Part shown: piece after piece, positions 1-11,207 of the stretch | Layout: every line of letters starts with the position of its first letter | Position numbering within the stretch: position 1 is the first letter of the stretch | Assembly (NCBI GenBank): GCA_026874595.1 | Contig: CM049318.1 | Coordinates: 40,259,956-40,323,955, forward strand | Length of the DNA: 64,000 nucleotides | Reading direction: 5' to 3' | Origin: Sipunculus nudus | Lineage: Eukaryota > Annelida > Sipuncula > Golfingiida > Sipunculidae | Translations under genes and position numbers: made by a program | The notes under the pieces: model-generated | The model's database searches: none | Seen by the model: the letters and a program-made list of their open reading frames with translations, nothing else | What the model was told of the DNA's origin: nothing

Positions 1-470
1 GGACTAAGCACACTTCCCTGTGGAACTTCCTTCGGTGTCTTCTTGCGGTTGAATGCTCCATTTACGTGGACTCTGGTCTTTCTGTTTTTCATGTACTTGG
101 AAATCAACTGGGACATGCAGCCTGATACGCCACTCTTCAGAATTTACACCCTCGGTCCATATTTCCCGACTTTGTCAAAGGCGTTATCCATGTCTATCAA
201 TACTGTCATAGTGTTTCTTTTCCTGAAAACCGTCTTCAATCTTTTGAGCAATGTATGCTATTTAATCTTCATTTGAGGTGTTTTGTCTAAATCCAGCCTG
301 CTGTGGAGTGATGTTTGCCTACACAACTAGTTGGGCTGATTGGTCTATAACTGTCCACCTTGGCGCGGTCTTTCTCGTTCTTGCGAAAGGGTACCATGTT
401 CGCTACCCGCCATATCTGTTGGACAGTCTTCCAAGATTTCCAATGTCGATTCTCTTCTAAATTATAAGGG
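1..470 (-). pseudogene. Non-LTR retrotransposon reverse transcriptase fragment (degenerate)
   Basis: Read on the minus strand, this stretch encodes the palm and fingers of a non-LTR reverse transcriptase. In order from 470 to 1 I can read WRVANMVPFRKNEK, SYRPISPTSC, QAGFRQNTSNED, VLIDMDNAFDKV and PKEVPQGSVLS. These correspond to the family blocks around SYRPISL, QxGFR, the first catalytic aspartate (D-x-x-x-AFD) and the PQGS turn. The YADD motif would lie past the left edge. The frame shifts at about 240 and 300 and stop codons interrupt it (for example near 145), so it is a dead copy. The style is jockey/CR1-like, but the clade is not certain. A plus-strand open frame over 43-276 is a shadow. 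Confidence 0.82.
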
Positions 471-1919
471 CTACAGACAAATGGATGAAAAATCTCCTAT
501 AATATTGAATTCCCTACATTATAAGAAATCTTTGCATGTAAAGTATGAATCTAATATAAAACTTTCTGTCCTACTTTCTACCACAAGAATCACCTTGCAC
601 TTTGACCTAGTATTTGAAGGTACCATATTTCTTATATAGAAAAAAATTACTATTTGCTCCAAAATATATAGGCTAAATCGATATATTCCATCCCGCAAAT
701 AAAAGCGGTATGAAATTTGGTGAGGGAGAAAGAGTCCGTTAAGTAATATCCTGAAAAGGTATTTTCATCTCAAAAGGATGGAAATTCAGCCAAAGAGGAA
801 AGAATAGTTCCATGATGGCGTTGAACCTGGGAGTCCCTATATGTAGAGTTTATTGTTAATAATTATGCATACTGATGCAAACTAAATTTTTTTGTTATTT
901 TCCTATTTGATGTATGTATCTGAACTGTTATAAACAAACTCCAAGAATATTGAAAATACGAAACCACAAAGCGAAGAGTGCGCTCATCAGACCTCAGCAT
1001 GAACAATCTTGGATTTTAATCATTACATATTTGGTTGATGTAGATCTTGTAGAGCACATACTACTTTCCAAAAGCACTTCCGTCTTGGTACAGTCCTAAA
1101 GATTTTTAATAGCAACGTACGTGCTTCACACCTAGGAACTACCTTTTATACAGCAGTGTACCGGTACATGTTTTGATAATATCAATAAGATATATGCCTA
1201 TATGGGTATTATGCTTAATCTCCTCATTTCTAGGATATATTTACACATTTTGAGGCAAAGCTAAAGCCACACGTTAATTAAAGCAGAAACATATGGCAAT
1301 AATACATCAATACCTGTTAACATGATATTGCCAGTACATCTTATAACAACTTTGAACTGTTTAAATCCCTGTTTATAAAACTGTTAAAGAATCTATGAAA
1401 AATTTTATTTTTTACCTTTAAAAAATAATTTTTAACATTTCATGTAAACCTCAGAGACGGTGAACAGAGGGGTTATACCTGACAGAAAATTTGGAAGAAA
1501 TATTTTCTACGGTTTTACATGAAGGACCATAAAATGAGGGGTTTAGAGTATTAAATTTTAAAATAAAACATTTTACTGATACCCACCCCTATGACAGAGG
1601 ATGTTATCGTTAAAATTCTATCCCATCGTCGTTTACCAGATTGAGCAAGCTGAGCTTTCACAAAAAGAATATTTCTATTACAAATTAAGAATTAAACATA
1701 CTTTTACACGTTGATTCCATATATCATATCCAAACACATGATGCGAATTATAAATACGCATTCTTAAGTTATCACGAGGTAGAGAGCACTTTCACAGAGA
1801 AAGATCTATGACTGATAATTTGACGTTTTTTTCTCATTATAACAGTTCTTTGGGAAAAAATAATGTATCGTCAAGGCAGTGAATAATAAATACTGATTCA
1901 GTTATGGCTGTGCCTTGCC
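471..1919. other. AT-rich intergenic stretch, nothing recognised
   Basis: I see no coding exon, RNA gene or clear element here. The DNA is AT-rich with scattered short open frames and no recognisable protein motifs. Confidence 0.5.
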
Positions 1920-2156
1920 TACCCAAACCTCAAAGCCAATTTGATAGCAATATTGATTATAAACTTTCCAGAAACTATACACCTATTAGTAAAGTGTGCA
2001 CATGGAATTATTGATCATGTTTACATCACTTTTCTCATTTTTAATTATGTTACAGCAACTGTTTCTTTTTCCAAATATAAGGAAATGTTACAAAAATATT
2101 GTATTTTAGCCAGATTCTCGGCAGATTCTATTTTTTTTATTTAAATCTTGACTCTC

Positions 2157-2160
<4 letters not shown>
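1920..2160. repeat. Dispersed repeat, copy 1 (relative at 5070-5330)
   Basis: Shared blocks with 5070-5330 include an interval around ACATGGAAxTATTGATCATG followed by TTTACATCA, then ATGTTACA and AATATTG and TTGGCAGATTC-like text. Both copies run into a (TA)n tract on their right side. This looks like two diverged members of one dispersed family. The family is not identified. Confidence 0.6.

Positions 2161-2197
<37 letters not shown>
2160..2197. repeat. (TA)n microsatellite
   Basis: Pure TA dinucleotide run of about 38 bases, at the right end of the dispersed repeat. Confidence 0.95.
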
Positions 2198-2200
<3 letters not shown>

Positions 2201-3600
2201 CAGTATCAGCTGTGCATGACCCCAGGCACCCCCTTCCATAAATCTTGGCTGCGACCCTGTAAACGGCATTCGTTATCAGAGGAGATTACTGTATCTATTA
2301 CGTCCAATTGAAAGCACTCGCATCTTGGTTGTTGTCGTTGGCGAACTCATTTAATAATTTATTATTCCGGTCTGTTTTTTTTAAGTAACTGTGTCGGGAA
2401 ATTTGCGTGGGTTCAGTAATAACTCGACAAACAGTGCATGTAGTGTTGTTGCCTGTAAATGTTATCAGCAAATGCTTTACTATCGTTGGTTAGGCCCACA
2501 TAATGAAATGCATCCTCTATCAACATTAGGCGGTTTAATCATATACTTGAGCAAGGTGCTCGTGGTTTTGTCAAATGCAAGGCTAGTTGCCTTAGCAACC
2601 TCTTTGTTTAAGATAGGTAATTTATCTTTACTTCAGTTACTTAACTAAGTTTACTGAGGCGAAAGGACATGGCAAAATATTGGGCTTAATCAATGAAGGA
2701 CGAGTGTGTCACAACCCCAAAGGAATCGACGACCAGGTTCTTCTTAACGGTGATTCAATACGGCTGAAACTCACAAATACACTCCAAAACGTGAAAAAGA
2801 CGAGTAAACAAAACAATAAGTTATATTAAAATAAACTCACATTTCTCTTTAGAGGGGTTCCACACTTGTTTATCGATTATCACAAGAGTCCAAATAATCA
2901 AACAAAATCACTAAATCCTGTTTAATCCTCTATATTCAAAGCACACGAAAGTTTACACCACTGCGGATCACACGGACGAGACATTGGAATGTCAACTCTT
3001 AGCCCAGTCCGCCCACACAGTGTACACACACAGGTATTCGCCAGCGATTCACTGTAATAATCAGTACAGTTACTCACTGAAGTACGCATTTGTCCCACAT
3101 GGGAAAGCCCAGAAGGCGCTGACAGATAGGCTCACAGCCTACTCTAGAGTAAAAAAAGGATGGAAATGTCTTCCAAAGCTGATTACTCCTGAATTCATCC
3201 AGGATTACGTACCTGATTATGCCCCCTCACGACAATGTTCAGTACCACTCTTGTTTCACATGTGGCTTCCTGGCCTGTCACTGGACGCACTCACGGTAGA
3301 CACACATCGCAGGATTGCCAATCCGTTGGTAATTACGATATCCACTCTTAAAGGCCGTTACGGGTGTTTCTACGTGGCCGTTCCCATACACTGACTTTCT
3401 TCGCTCAGAAACATCGTCTCTTAGCTGTACAGACATTGACACCGGCCAATCGTTATTTTGCCCTTGAATAGACTCCAAGTTCAATATGTAATAATATCTA
3501 AAATTAACAGTAATGGGTTGCAGTGTTTCAAAGTTCCTTAAATGTCAATGTCAAACAAGGTCTAAAGGGGGCACGGGGGCATTCGCAAAGAATATTTTGA
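2198..3600. other. Intergenic region with one unassigned 136-codon open frame (2984-3394, +)
   Basis: The only sizeable open frame is 2984-3394 on plus. It begins MECQLLAQSAHTVYTH and ends in CFYVAVPIH. It shows no domain, signal peptide or repeat I recognise, and no splice context. Unlike most open frames nearby it is not low-complexity, so it could be an old mobile-element fragment, but I give no function. The rest of the region holds nothing I can name. Confidence 0.4.
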
Positions 3601-3607
3601 AGCAAAG

Positions 3608-4730
3608 TTTTTTTAGCTCAGCTGACTGAAATTAATAAGAGATATAGCGATCACTCTTTGTCCGTCGTCCATCGTCCGTCCGTCTGTTAACAGGGCACAA
3701 ATCTTAACCACTTGACCTGGAAACTTCTAACTAAACATCCAGGGAGGTCAATAAAAATCCCCTTGAACACCTGAAAATAGGTCAGTACGTCCTATATTCT
3801 CCGAGTTACGGGGCCTGTTTGTTCACACCATACCAATTACAAATTTGATACAAAAGCTTCAGTATCTGAATAAATGATGCATTGATTACCATAAATCTTT
3901 CCATGCACATTGATCATGGACGGTTTCATCAATTCCTGAAGACTAGTGGTGCCACCTTATTTTTTTGGTAATTTTTACGCATATTTTTCTTTTTTTTAAG
4001 ACTTCAAATGAAGCACTCTGGACGTTAACAGGGCACACACCGTAACCGTTTGAACTAGGTATTTCTAACTGTACATCCAAGGAGGTTCTAGGCAAACCTC
4101 CTTGAAAATCTGAATGGCCATGGTGACCTATATTATGCGGGCAATGGGGAGAAAACATGATTTTGAGTACCCAGACCGTCAGACGTGCATGAAGTGTATG
4201 TATTTGGCCTTGAAACTTCTAATGTGACATTTAGGGAGGTCCTAGGTAAATATGTCCTTGGAAGCATGAAATTAGGTCATCGTGGACATATACTGGACAT
4301 AGCTTATTGGAAACTTGGAATTAGATCACAGTGACCAATATCCTGCGAGCAACTGGCCAAAAGACAACCCGGACAATCAGACACGAATTGTTACCGTAAG
4401 GCCCACAATCTTCTAGCATTACATCCAAGGTGAATCTGGACAAATTTTCTTGGAATCCTGAAACTAGGTCACGGTGAACTATGTTTGGCAAGCGACTTGC
4501 CGAAAATATGCATATATTTTATATAATATATATTATCAGCATCAGGACAGTCAGGCAGGTCACAGACTTTACTGCTTCACCTAGTACCTGCTGATGTGAC
4601 CCCTAGTAAGTCCTTAGCAAATCTCCTTTAAATCCTGAAATTAGGTCACTGTTACCTATATTCTGTGGCTACGAGCAGAAAACCTAATTTTGAGCACCAA
4701 AATGTCTTTCTTAATGTAAAGGAAGGTAAT
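3608..4730 (-). mobile_element. Pearl-like tandem-core element (reverse orientation), decayed
   Basis: Starts with TTTTAGCTCAGCTGACTGA and continues through ATAGCGATCACTC into a GTCCGTCGTCC-rich stretch. This is the reverse complement of the element end seen at 36730-36825. The interior is a decayed tandem series, with recurrent 'GGCACAAATCxTAACCxxTTGACCTGGAAACTTCTAAC' type starts near 3697, 4031, 4195, 4385 and 4555. Pearl elements of bivalves combine a short tandem core, an ACGG-type microsatellite and a small terminal hairpin (established for that family). Assigning this copy to the family is inference from architecture. No protein is encoded. Confidence 0.6.
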
Positions 4731-5069
4731 TATATTGCATCCTTGGACATCCAAAAAACTATGAACTGTGAGAAATAACCTGATCTAAGTACTACATGGA
4801 ATCTTTTAGGGCTAAGGTTTTGACTTGCCGTTAGTTGATGAAACTAGCTTAGTTCCTCTTTAATGAAATTGCTTTAAAACTACTTACATTTTCAATTAAA
4901 ACTGTAGAAAATTTTCACACCTTGAACCTATAATAAATAGGTCAGAAAGCACCGATACATGTTTTGATTCTGAAGAGGTTACGGAAGATTTCGAAAGTTG
5001 ATGTTTTACAGCTTCAAGTAGGCTTCTCTGTGTATACATCTTGAACAATGACATATTTATAGTGGCAAT

Positions 5070-5326
5070 ATACTGCTTGCGGAGGTATTGCCGAGATTCC
5101 CCAAGTGCAAATCTACGTCAGAATAACTTCAACATAAAGTGTACACATGGAAATATTGATCATGTTTACATCAGTTTTTCACTCATGCTCAATTTTATTA
5201 AAAATGTTACAAGAATATTGAAATTCTTGGCAGATTCTGGTCAGAATCAGAACTATCCTATGATTTCAGTCTGGACTGTCTTACTCTAACATGCAGTTTT
5301 ACATGCAAGTCTATGTGTGTTTTGTG

Positions 5327-5330
<4 letters not shown>
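5070..5330. repeat. Dispersed repeat, copy 2 (relative at 1920-2160)
   Basis: Diverged partner of 1920-2160 in the same orientation. It again abuts a (TA)n tract on its right. An open frame over 5041-5289 is incidental. Confidence 0.6.

Positions 5331-5392
<62 letters not shown>
5328..5392. repeat. (TA)n microsatellite
   Basis: About 60 bases of TA with one interruption (ATTTATAT) near its right end. Confidence 0.95.
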
Positions 5393-5688
5393 CTTGACAG
5401 TTTTGCAAACATCCACATATTTTTAATTATAAAATAAAATAGATATAAAAACTTGACCTCTCGAACCTGGTCCGTTGAACAACTCATGTTGTTCGTGTTG
5501 CCTTATTGCTGTTTAAACATGAGGGACAAACAGTATTTTGACGCGATGCATTATGGGTACCACTGGGACCGCAGAGGAGCTCCTCGATTTGGTCACGTGT
5601 GCATGTTTTTTTAGTTTAGTAAGTAATAAACTAGCTGGCTTAGACCCCTCGAAGCGGACAGTCGTAACCATTTGACGATTGTGAATAG

Positions 5689-6735
5689 CAGTGTTGCGAT
5701 GGTGGTGTCTGCTCATGTGAAAATTGTGTACATAACCCTACATGGGTGTTCCTGACCATTCTCAAACTCCTTGGTATCCTTGGAGACTCTGTGACCTTAA
5801 TAGTACTGTCAAGAAGAGGATTGAGGAACAACCTTTCTCCTATTTTACAAGCCATGGTATCCACGGATTTACTTTTCTTAATAATTTGTGTACCTGCACA
5901 TGTATACTTTGCTTTATACGGACGCAATTCGGCAGACCAAGATCTGATCGGACGCAGTTATCTTCTGTATGTTTATTACACTCTGTCGGCCATAGTGATT
6001 GCGTCATCGAGCTGGCTTGTTCTGACCGTGGCAATTTACAGATATATCGCAATAACATTCCCGTTTAAGTCTCAGCGGCTTTGCTCCAAAACGCGGTCAA
6101 GAGTCGTTATCATCACCAACATTGTACTCTGTGGGTTGACCAATGTTCCGCGTTTCTACACCGTCCTGAGCAGTCCACCGGCTGGCAATTCAACAACATC
6201 AGAGGCTCGACTCCACAATATTGCATCTACAGCTACTGATCTATCAAGCATCGTGCTGGCAATCATAATCCCTTGGATCTTATGCCTGCTCTTCATGATC
6301 CTGACCAAACGTGCTCTCAAATCTGCAAGAGAAATGTTTAACCAAGACTCAGCTATATCATCCAATTCCGCAAAGTCCATAGAACTGCAGTTGTCCAAGA
6401 CGTTTTCGACTATTCTCATAGTTTACATGGTACTGGCGTTCCCGCAAGCGGTACGCCACGTACTTCGTACTTGGATTGGCATTAAGGACTGGTATAATGG
6501 TACCACTCTTTACGTCATTATTGACTCAGTTGCTGACGTCGCGATAATGGGTTACTTTTCTGTTAACTTTCTTCTGTATACGACTACATCAGGAGTGTTT
6601 CGCGCCAACTTTAAAAGCTGGATGCGTCATCTGAAACGTCGTCTGCTTAGAGAGCAAGATAAACCTTGTCCTAACATATCAACGGTATCAAGAACTAGTT
6701 CTGATTATAACACTGTCACCACGACATCGCTTTGA
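5689..6735 (+). CDS. Rhodopsin-class (peptide-type) G-protein-coupled receptor, 5' end unresolved
   Basis: A single long exon codes for a seven-helix receptor. TM1 contains GILGDSVTLIVLSRRGLRN (5770-5830). TM2 carries the LxxTD-like MVSTDLLFL. The TM3 end reads AIYRYIAITFP, TM6 ends VYMVLAFPQAV, and TM7 ends SVNFLLYTTTSGVFRANF, where NPxxY would normally lie. The layout resembles lophotrochozoan FMRFamide-type and orphan peptide receptors, coupling to G proteins at the plasma membrane (family inference). Oddities: no in-frame ATG lies between the stop at 5686-5688 and helix 1, so the start must lie in an upstream exon, be non-AUG, or be lost. The DRY aspartate is tyrosine, CWxP is absent from TM6, and I see no TM3 or loop-2 cysteine pair. 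The C-tail is rich in Ser and Thr. The stop is at 6733-6735. Confidence 0.8.
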   Translation, partial: QCCDGGVCSCENCVHNPTWVFLTILKLLGILGDSVTLIVLSRRGLRNNLSPILQAMVSTDLLFLIICVPAHVYFALYGRNSADQDLIGRSYLLYVYYTLSAIVIASSSWLVLTVAIYRYIAITFPFKSQRLCSKTRSRVVIITNIVLCGLTNVPRFYTVLSSPPAGNSTTSEARLHNIASTATDLSSIVLAIIIPWILCLLFMILTKRALKSAREMFNQDSAISSNSAKSIELQLSKTFSTILIVYMVLAFPQAVRHVLRTWIGIKDWYNGTTLYVIIDSVADVAIMGYFSVNFLLYTTTSGVFRANFKSWMRHLKRRLLREQDKPCPNISTVSRTSSDYNTVTTTSL

Positions 6736-6809
6736 AAGTTATAAAGATCCACAACTAGAAACCATCAAAAGTGCGCACAAAGACAATGTAAGACAATGTA
6801 AACTAGAAA

Positions 6810-6815
6810 AATAAA
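6810..6815 (+). promoter_or_regulatory. Candidate polyadenylation signal of the GPCR gene
   Basis: AATAAA lies about 75 bases after the receptor stop codon, preceded by a duplicated GTAAGACAAT. The spacing suits a short 3' UTR. The assignment is by position only. Confidence 0.45.
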
Positions 6816-6835
6816 ACTAAAAAAAGCAAATATAT

Positions 6836-7136
6836 CAATCAATGGACAATTTGAGAAAAATATGGAAATTTCAACGGAAGTTAGCTAAAATATGCACAGT
6901 GTTTTTTATTAATTTCTGCAAACGAAGCAAAATTCATTACCGAAAAAAAATATCTTGTACTCGAGGACAATTGTACGCTTTACTAATGATCACGCATGAC
7001 CTCGGCACCAGTCATCTCAAATTTTCGGGATAACACAATTTGTTTTCAGGAGAGTATGACAAGAACACAGGGCCTCAAGGATTTTATAAGGTGTTGCATC
7101 CCTTGAAGTTCCCATTACCGCTCCACTCGTACATTT
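6836..7136. other. Intergenic, nothing recognised
   Basis: Only short incidental open frames. No repeat or gene is recognised. Confidence 0.4.
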
Positions 7137-7456
7137 TTTAGCTCAGCTGACTGAGAGTCATCTGAGCTATAGCGATCACTCTTGGTCCGTCGTCCGTCCA
7201 TCTGCCTGTCTGTCAGTTAACCAGGCACAAATCGTAACCGTTGGACCTGGAATCTTCTTACTTGACATCCAGGGAGGTCCATGAAAAATTTTCTGGGAAA
7301 CCTGAAATTAGGTCTTTTACCCATATCCTCCGAGCCAAGGGGCTCCCATGAACCCCTAGAACTATTACAAATTTGATATTACAAATAAGTTCCAGTATCT
7401 GAAAAACTAATTTATTGATTACCATGAACTTTTGCATGCATATTGATCATGGAGTG
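7137..7456 (-). mobile_element. Pearl-like element end (reverse orientation), interrupted at about 7457
   Basis: Begins TTTTAGCTCAGCTGACTGA, then CTATAGCGATCACTC and a GTCCGTCGTCCGTCC stretch, followed by a core unit that is repeated at about 10109-10360. Directly after ATCATGGAGTGTTTT the sequence changes to a different element-like end (AGCAAACCTGTGAGCTTATG). The core text resumes only 2.65 kb later. Confidence 0.65.
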
Positions 7457-9120
7457 TTTTTTTAGCAAACCTGTGAGCTTATGCGATGGTGTGGCGTCGT
7501 CCGGCGTCCGTCGTCCGTCGTCTGTACGTTAAAACATACTATCTTGAAAACGGCACGAATAAGCATCACGAAATTTAATGCATAAAATTAGTCATCTAAA
7601 AAACTCTATCGGATTTTGCTTATTTTTTGGCTAACTGCATTTTCTTAGATTTTATATGGAAAAAGCTAAAAAAAACTTTAAAAAATCTTCTTCTCCGAAT
7701 CTGTTCAGCCAAATTGTCCAATATTTTACAGATATGATTCCTGGAACAATCTCTCTCAAGTTTGTTCGAATGGTTTAAGTTCGGTGATTTTTGGCCGAGT
7801 TACAGGAAGTTGAACTTAGTCATCTGTCAAAAAAAAGCATACTAAAATTACAATCTCAGAAATGGCTTGAGCTATCATCACCAAATTTTATGCCAATGTT
7901 GGTCACATGAGTCATATCTGAAATTGAGGTATTGGTGGCGCCACCTGCATCGGCCTTTTTTGTACGGGGGTCATCAATGCCCGTATCATACTTACAGCTA
8001 CAAATAACTTCTTCTCTGAAACGAAATGGCCAAATTGTTTAATATCGCACAGAAATGATCCTAGGGTAGTTTGTTCAAATGGTCTCAGTTCAGTGACTTT
8101 TGGCTAAGTTATGGGGAGCTGAATTTAGTCATATGCCATAACAGCCCATGTAAGCTAAGTGGCTACAAAAATCTTCTTCTCAAAAACCACTGGGCCAAAT
8201 TCTGAAATCTCACACATTAATTATCCTTAGATGTTGATAATTCAAGTTTGTTCAAATGGTCTCAGTTCAGTGACTTTTGGCTGAGTTATTGGAAGCTTAA
8301 TTTAGTCATATGCCATAACAGCCCATGTTAGCTAAGTGGCTACAAAATCTTCTTCTCAAAAATCCTTAGAAGTTGATAATTCAAGTTTGTTCAAATGGTT
8401 TTGGTTCAATCATTTTTGGCTGAGTTATGGGAAGCTGAACTTTGCCATTTTGCTGTATTTTCCCATATGAGTTATAAACCTACAAAATGTTTTTCGACTG
8501 ATGATACTGAGGCCAGTTTGTTTAATATTTTGCAAGAATAATTCCCTGAATCATTCTAATAATAATTGTCTTTTATGGTTAAAAAAATGAATTTTGGCTG
8601 AATTATAAAGATTGAATTGAGTCATTTTACCATATATGTTAGCTGTGTGAAGCAGATACATCTAGCCTAGCACCAGTTTATCAGCATCCATTACATCATG
8701 CCTCTAGACATTTAGATTTCAGAATATCTATGGAAAATATTGACAAGAATGTTTTTTAAAAGCTTTTAAAAAATGTAGATTTATGATATTACATATTGTC
8801 TGTACACTAAATCATAATTTCTCAGAAATAGCAGGAGCTACCATTCCAAATTTTATGCAATTATAAGTCACATATCAAATGTTGATAGATTCAGCTTATT
8901 TTTGCTATCTGCATTTACTTAGATTTTACAGGGAAAAAGCTTTAAAAAACTTTAAAAGTCTTCTTCTTGTAAACAGTCCGGCCAAATTGTTAAATATTTT
9001 ACAGAAATGATCCCAGAGGCGAGCCTTCTCAAGTTTGTTCAAATGGTTTGTGTTGGATAAATTTTAGCAGAGTTACATAACAGGCCAAGATTGTGTATGT
9101 TTCTTGAATAGGTTGAGAAA
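7457..9120 (-). mobile_element. Second tandem-core element nested in or beside the first
   Basis: Opens with AGCAAACCTGTGAGC, then GTGTGGCGTCGTCC and GTCCGTCGTCCGTCG, the same end architecture with different sequence. The interior is a decayed tandem series. Recurrent blocks are CAAATGGTCTCAGTTCAGTG followed by ACTTTTGGCT (near 8075, 8255 and 8395, also 7770) and 'CTTCTTCTC...GGCCAAATTGT' (7685, 8010, 8170, 8345, 8960). It encodes no protein I can recognise. Confidence 0.55.
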
Positions 9121-9600
9121 CTGTCAACTGTTTCAGATTTGGCAACAGATCAAGAGTTCATTCAGTGCAGCCAAATATAGGTCAACACTTCAATCAGTGC
9201 AGCCAAGCACAAGGCATGTGATCACCTCATGGGCAGCATGTGATCATCTCATGGGTAGCATGTGATCACCTCATGGGTGTCATGACCCTCAGGGCTGCAT
9301 ATGGAGCCAATCTGTGAGCTTATGCAATTGTGTGGCTACTATTTCAGATTTGGCAATAGGCAAAAGGTCAGCCTGGATTTATTTATAGCTTTGTTTACTC
9401 AGTGCAGTAGCTGCATTCTATTTATAGCTTTGGCAGACTGCCAACTGTGTCAGATTATGCAAAAGGTCAAGAGTTCACTCAGTGCAGCCAGGTACAGGTC
9501 AAAAGTTCACTCAGTCTAGCCAGGTGCAGGTCAAGAGTTCACTCAGTGCAGTAGCCTGAGCCAGTAATTTGTCACAGTACACTCGGGGCAACAGCCTTTC
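9120..9600 (+). repeat. Short-period tandem repeats (22-bp and about 31-bp units)
   Basis: 9213-9278 holds three adjacent 22-bp units of the form GCATGTGATCACCTCATGGG plus two bases. Around 9150-9560 a longer unit containing GGTCAAGAGTTCACTCAGTG with CAGCCAGGT recurs at least five times. The block 'CTGTGAGCTTATGCAATTGTGTGGC' near 9312 echoes the start of the element at 7457. Confidence 0.75.
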
Positions 9601-10100
9601 TCACCTAAGCCTGGTCAGCCCCATGCATCAGACTCAAGGTAAGTTTGATGTATTGGCCTGATATTCTGACCTGTCTATGTGTCTTTAATGGCTTTCTCGT
9701 TCACAAGACAGGTGTCGCCATCTACAATGACTTTTGCCTGCTTAATTCTACGGAGGAATTTGATATATCAGCCTGAAATTGGGCATATTTATACATGTCA
9801 AATAGCTTTGTCGTATACAAGACTGGTGGTGCCACCTACAATAATTTTTGTGTTGTGTGCACCCATGCCAGAATTTCAGCAGTGATGTTTGTGTATTGTT
9901 TCTTGTTCAAAATGTTTAGTACTTGCATTGTTCATATATATGAAAAGTAGTGGTTCAGTATTGAAGCGTTATACCTGGTGTATATCCATATGCACAGGTT
10001 CGCATAAGGCCTGTAGGCCTTGTTTTCAGTTCCTGCAAAGTGGTGGCGCCAGCTGTATTTTTCGAATTTTTACACACTTTTTTCTCTATTTTTGAGACCA
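9600..10100. repeat. Decayed core-type repeats with GGTGGYGCCACC-like boxes
   Basis: Contains three 'ACAAGACTGGTGGTGCCACCTAC'-like and 'GTGGTGGCGCCAGCTG' boxes near 9700, 9820 and 10040. These are the same short near-palindrome that punctuates elements elsewhere in the window. No gene is seen. Confidence 0.5.
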
Positions 10101-10690
10101 TCAAAGAAGCAGTCGTCCGTTAACCTGGCACAAATCGTAACAACTGGACCTGGAATCTTCTAACTTGACATCCAGAGAAGTAAATGAAAAATCTCCTTGG
10201 AAACCCAAATTATGTTTCTTTTACCCATATCCTCGGAGCTATTGTACCCGCTTGAACTATTGAAAATTTGATACAAAAGCTCCAGTATCTGAAGAATGAA
10301 TGCATTGATCATCGAGATTTTTTGCATGCATATTGATCATGGAGTGTTTCATCAGTTCGTACAGACTAGTGGAGCCATCTCTATTCTTTCCCAATTTTTA
10401 CGCACTTAGACTTTCAGCTCCAGTAACTGAACTAATGCATTGATCTCCATATTTTTCTTTCATGCATATTAATCATGGATTGTTCCATCAGTTTCTGCAG
10501 ACTGGCGACGCCACCTGTATTTTTTCCAATTTTTACGATTTTTTATCCTCTTTTTTTAGGCCTTCAACTCCATTATCTGAACTTATGCATTGATCTCCAT
10601 AATTTTTTTGCATGCATATTGATTATGGATTGTTTATCAGTTCGTGCAGCCTGGTGGCGCCACCTGTAATTTTTACAATTTCACATATAT
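10101..10690 (-). mobile_element. Continuation or second copy of the 7137-type core, with a tandem tail of about 140 bp period
   Basis: 10109-10360 matches 7210-7456 (for example GGACCTGGAATCTTCTAACT and GCATGCATATTGATCATGGA). It is followed by units near 10365, 10495 and 10645 built from 'TTGATCATGGATTGTTCCATCAGTT', 'GCAGACTGGCGACGCCACCTG' and an AT-rich spacer. Confidence 0.6.
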
Positions 10691-10749
10691 TTTTTCTAAG
10701 CACGATGTACATAGATTTTCATACATTAGAACAGAATATAAAATAATAA

Positions 10750-10753
<4 letters not shown>

Positions 10754-10807
<54 letters not shown>
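10754..10807. repeat. (TA)n microsatellite
   Basis: About 54 bases of pure TA. Confidence 0.95.
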
Positions 10808-10808
<1 letters not shown>

Positions 10809-11207
10809 CAAAAACGCACCTGAAAATCTCGTATTTCTATTTTTAAAGATATTTTGATAGCGATATAGTTTTATTTGATTCAGACTTGACTCGAGTTCTA
10901 CATGGTTCGGACTCAAAAGACGGTGGACTTGGACTCGAACCTCAAGGACCCGGATTTAAACTTTAGTGGCCTGGACTCTGTCGTACACTTGAACTTGGAT
11001 GACGTGTAATGATACGTATTATTTAAAATAGTATTATTCTATGGGGTACATTTACGGTACCTTGTAAACCGCTCTGTAGTTTTCTATTTAAACCTATGTT
11101 CGCAGGTTACACTAGGATTTTCAGCCAATATACACAGATACATAAATCATCTTAGCCAGAATGAATTTACTTTTGTTTGTAAACCACAGTCGTTAAACAG
11201 TACTGCT
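10808..11207. other. Intergenic; short iterated GGACTCGA-like text
   Basis: 10875-10985 contains several loose repeats of GGACTYGA or GACTCGAA words. Nothing else is recognised. Confidence 0.4.

Noticed and set aside
2984-3394. 136-codon open frame as a host gene
   Set aside because: No recognised domain, no splice or promoter context; listed only as an unassigned frame.
11197-11207. CAGTACTGC at 11198 as the left terminus of the pogo relic
   Set aside because: Aligning with the right end places the terminus about 10 bases further in (GTAGAGCGTCG); neither choice is preceded by TA.
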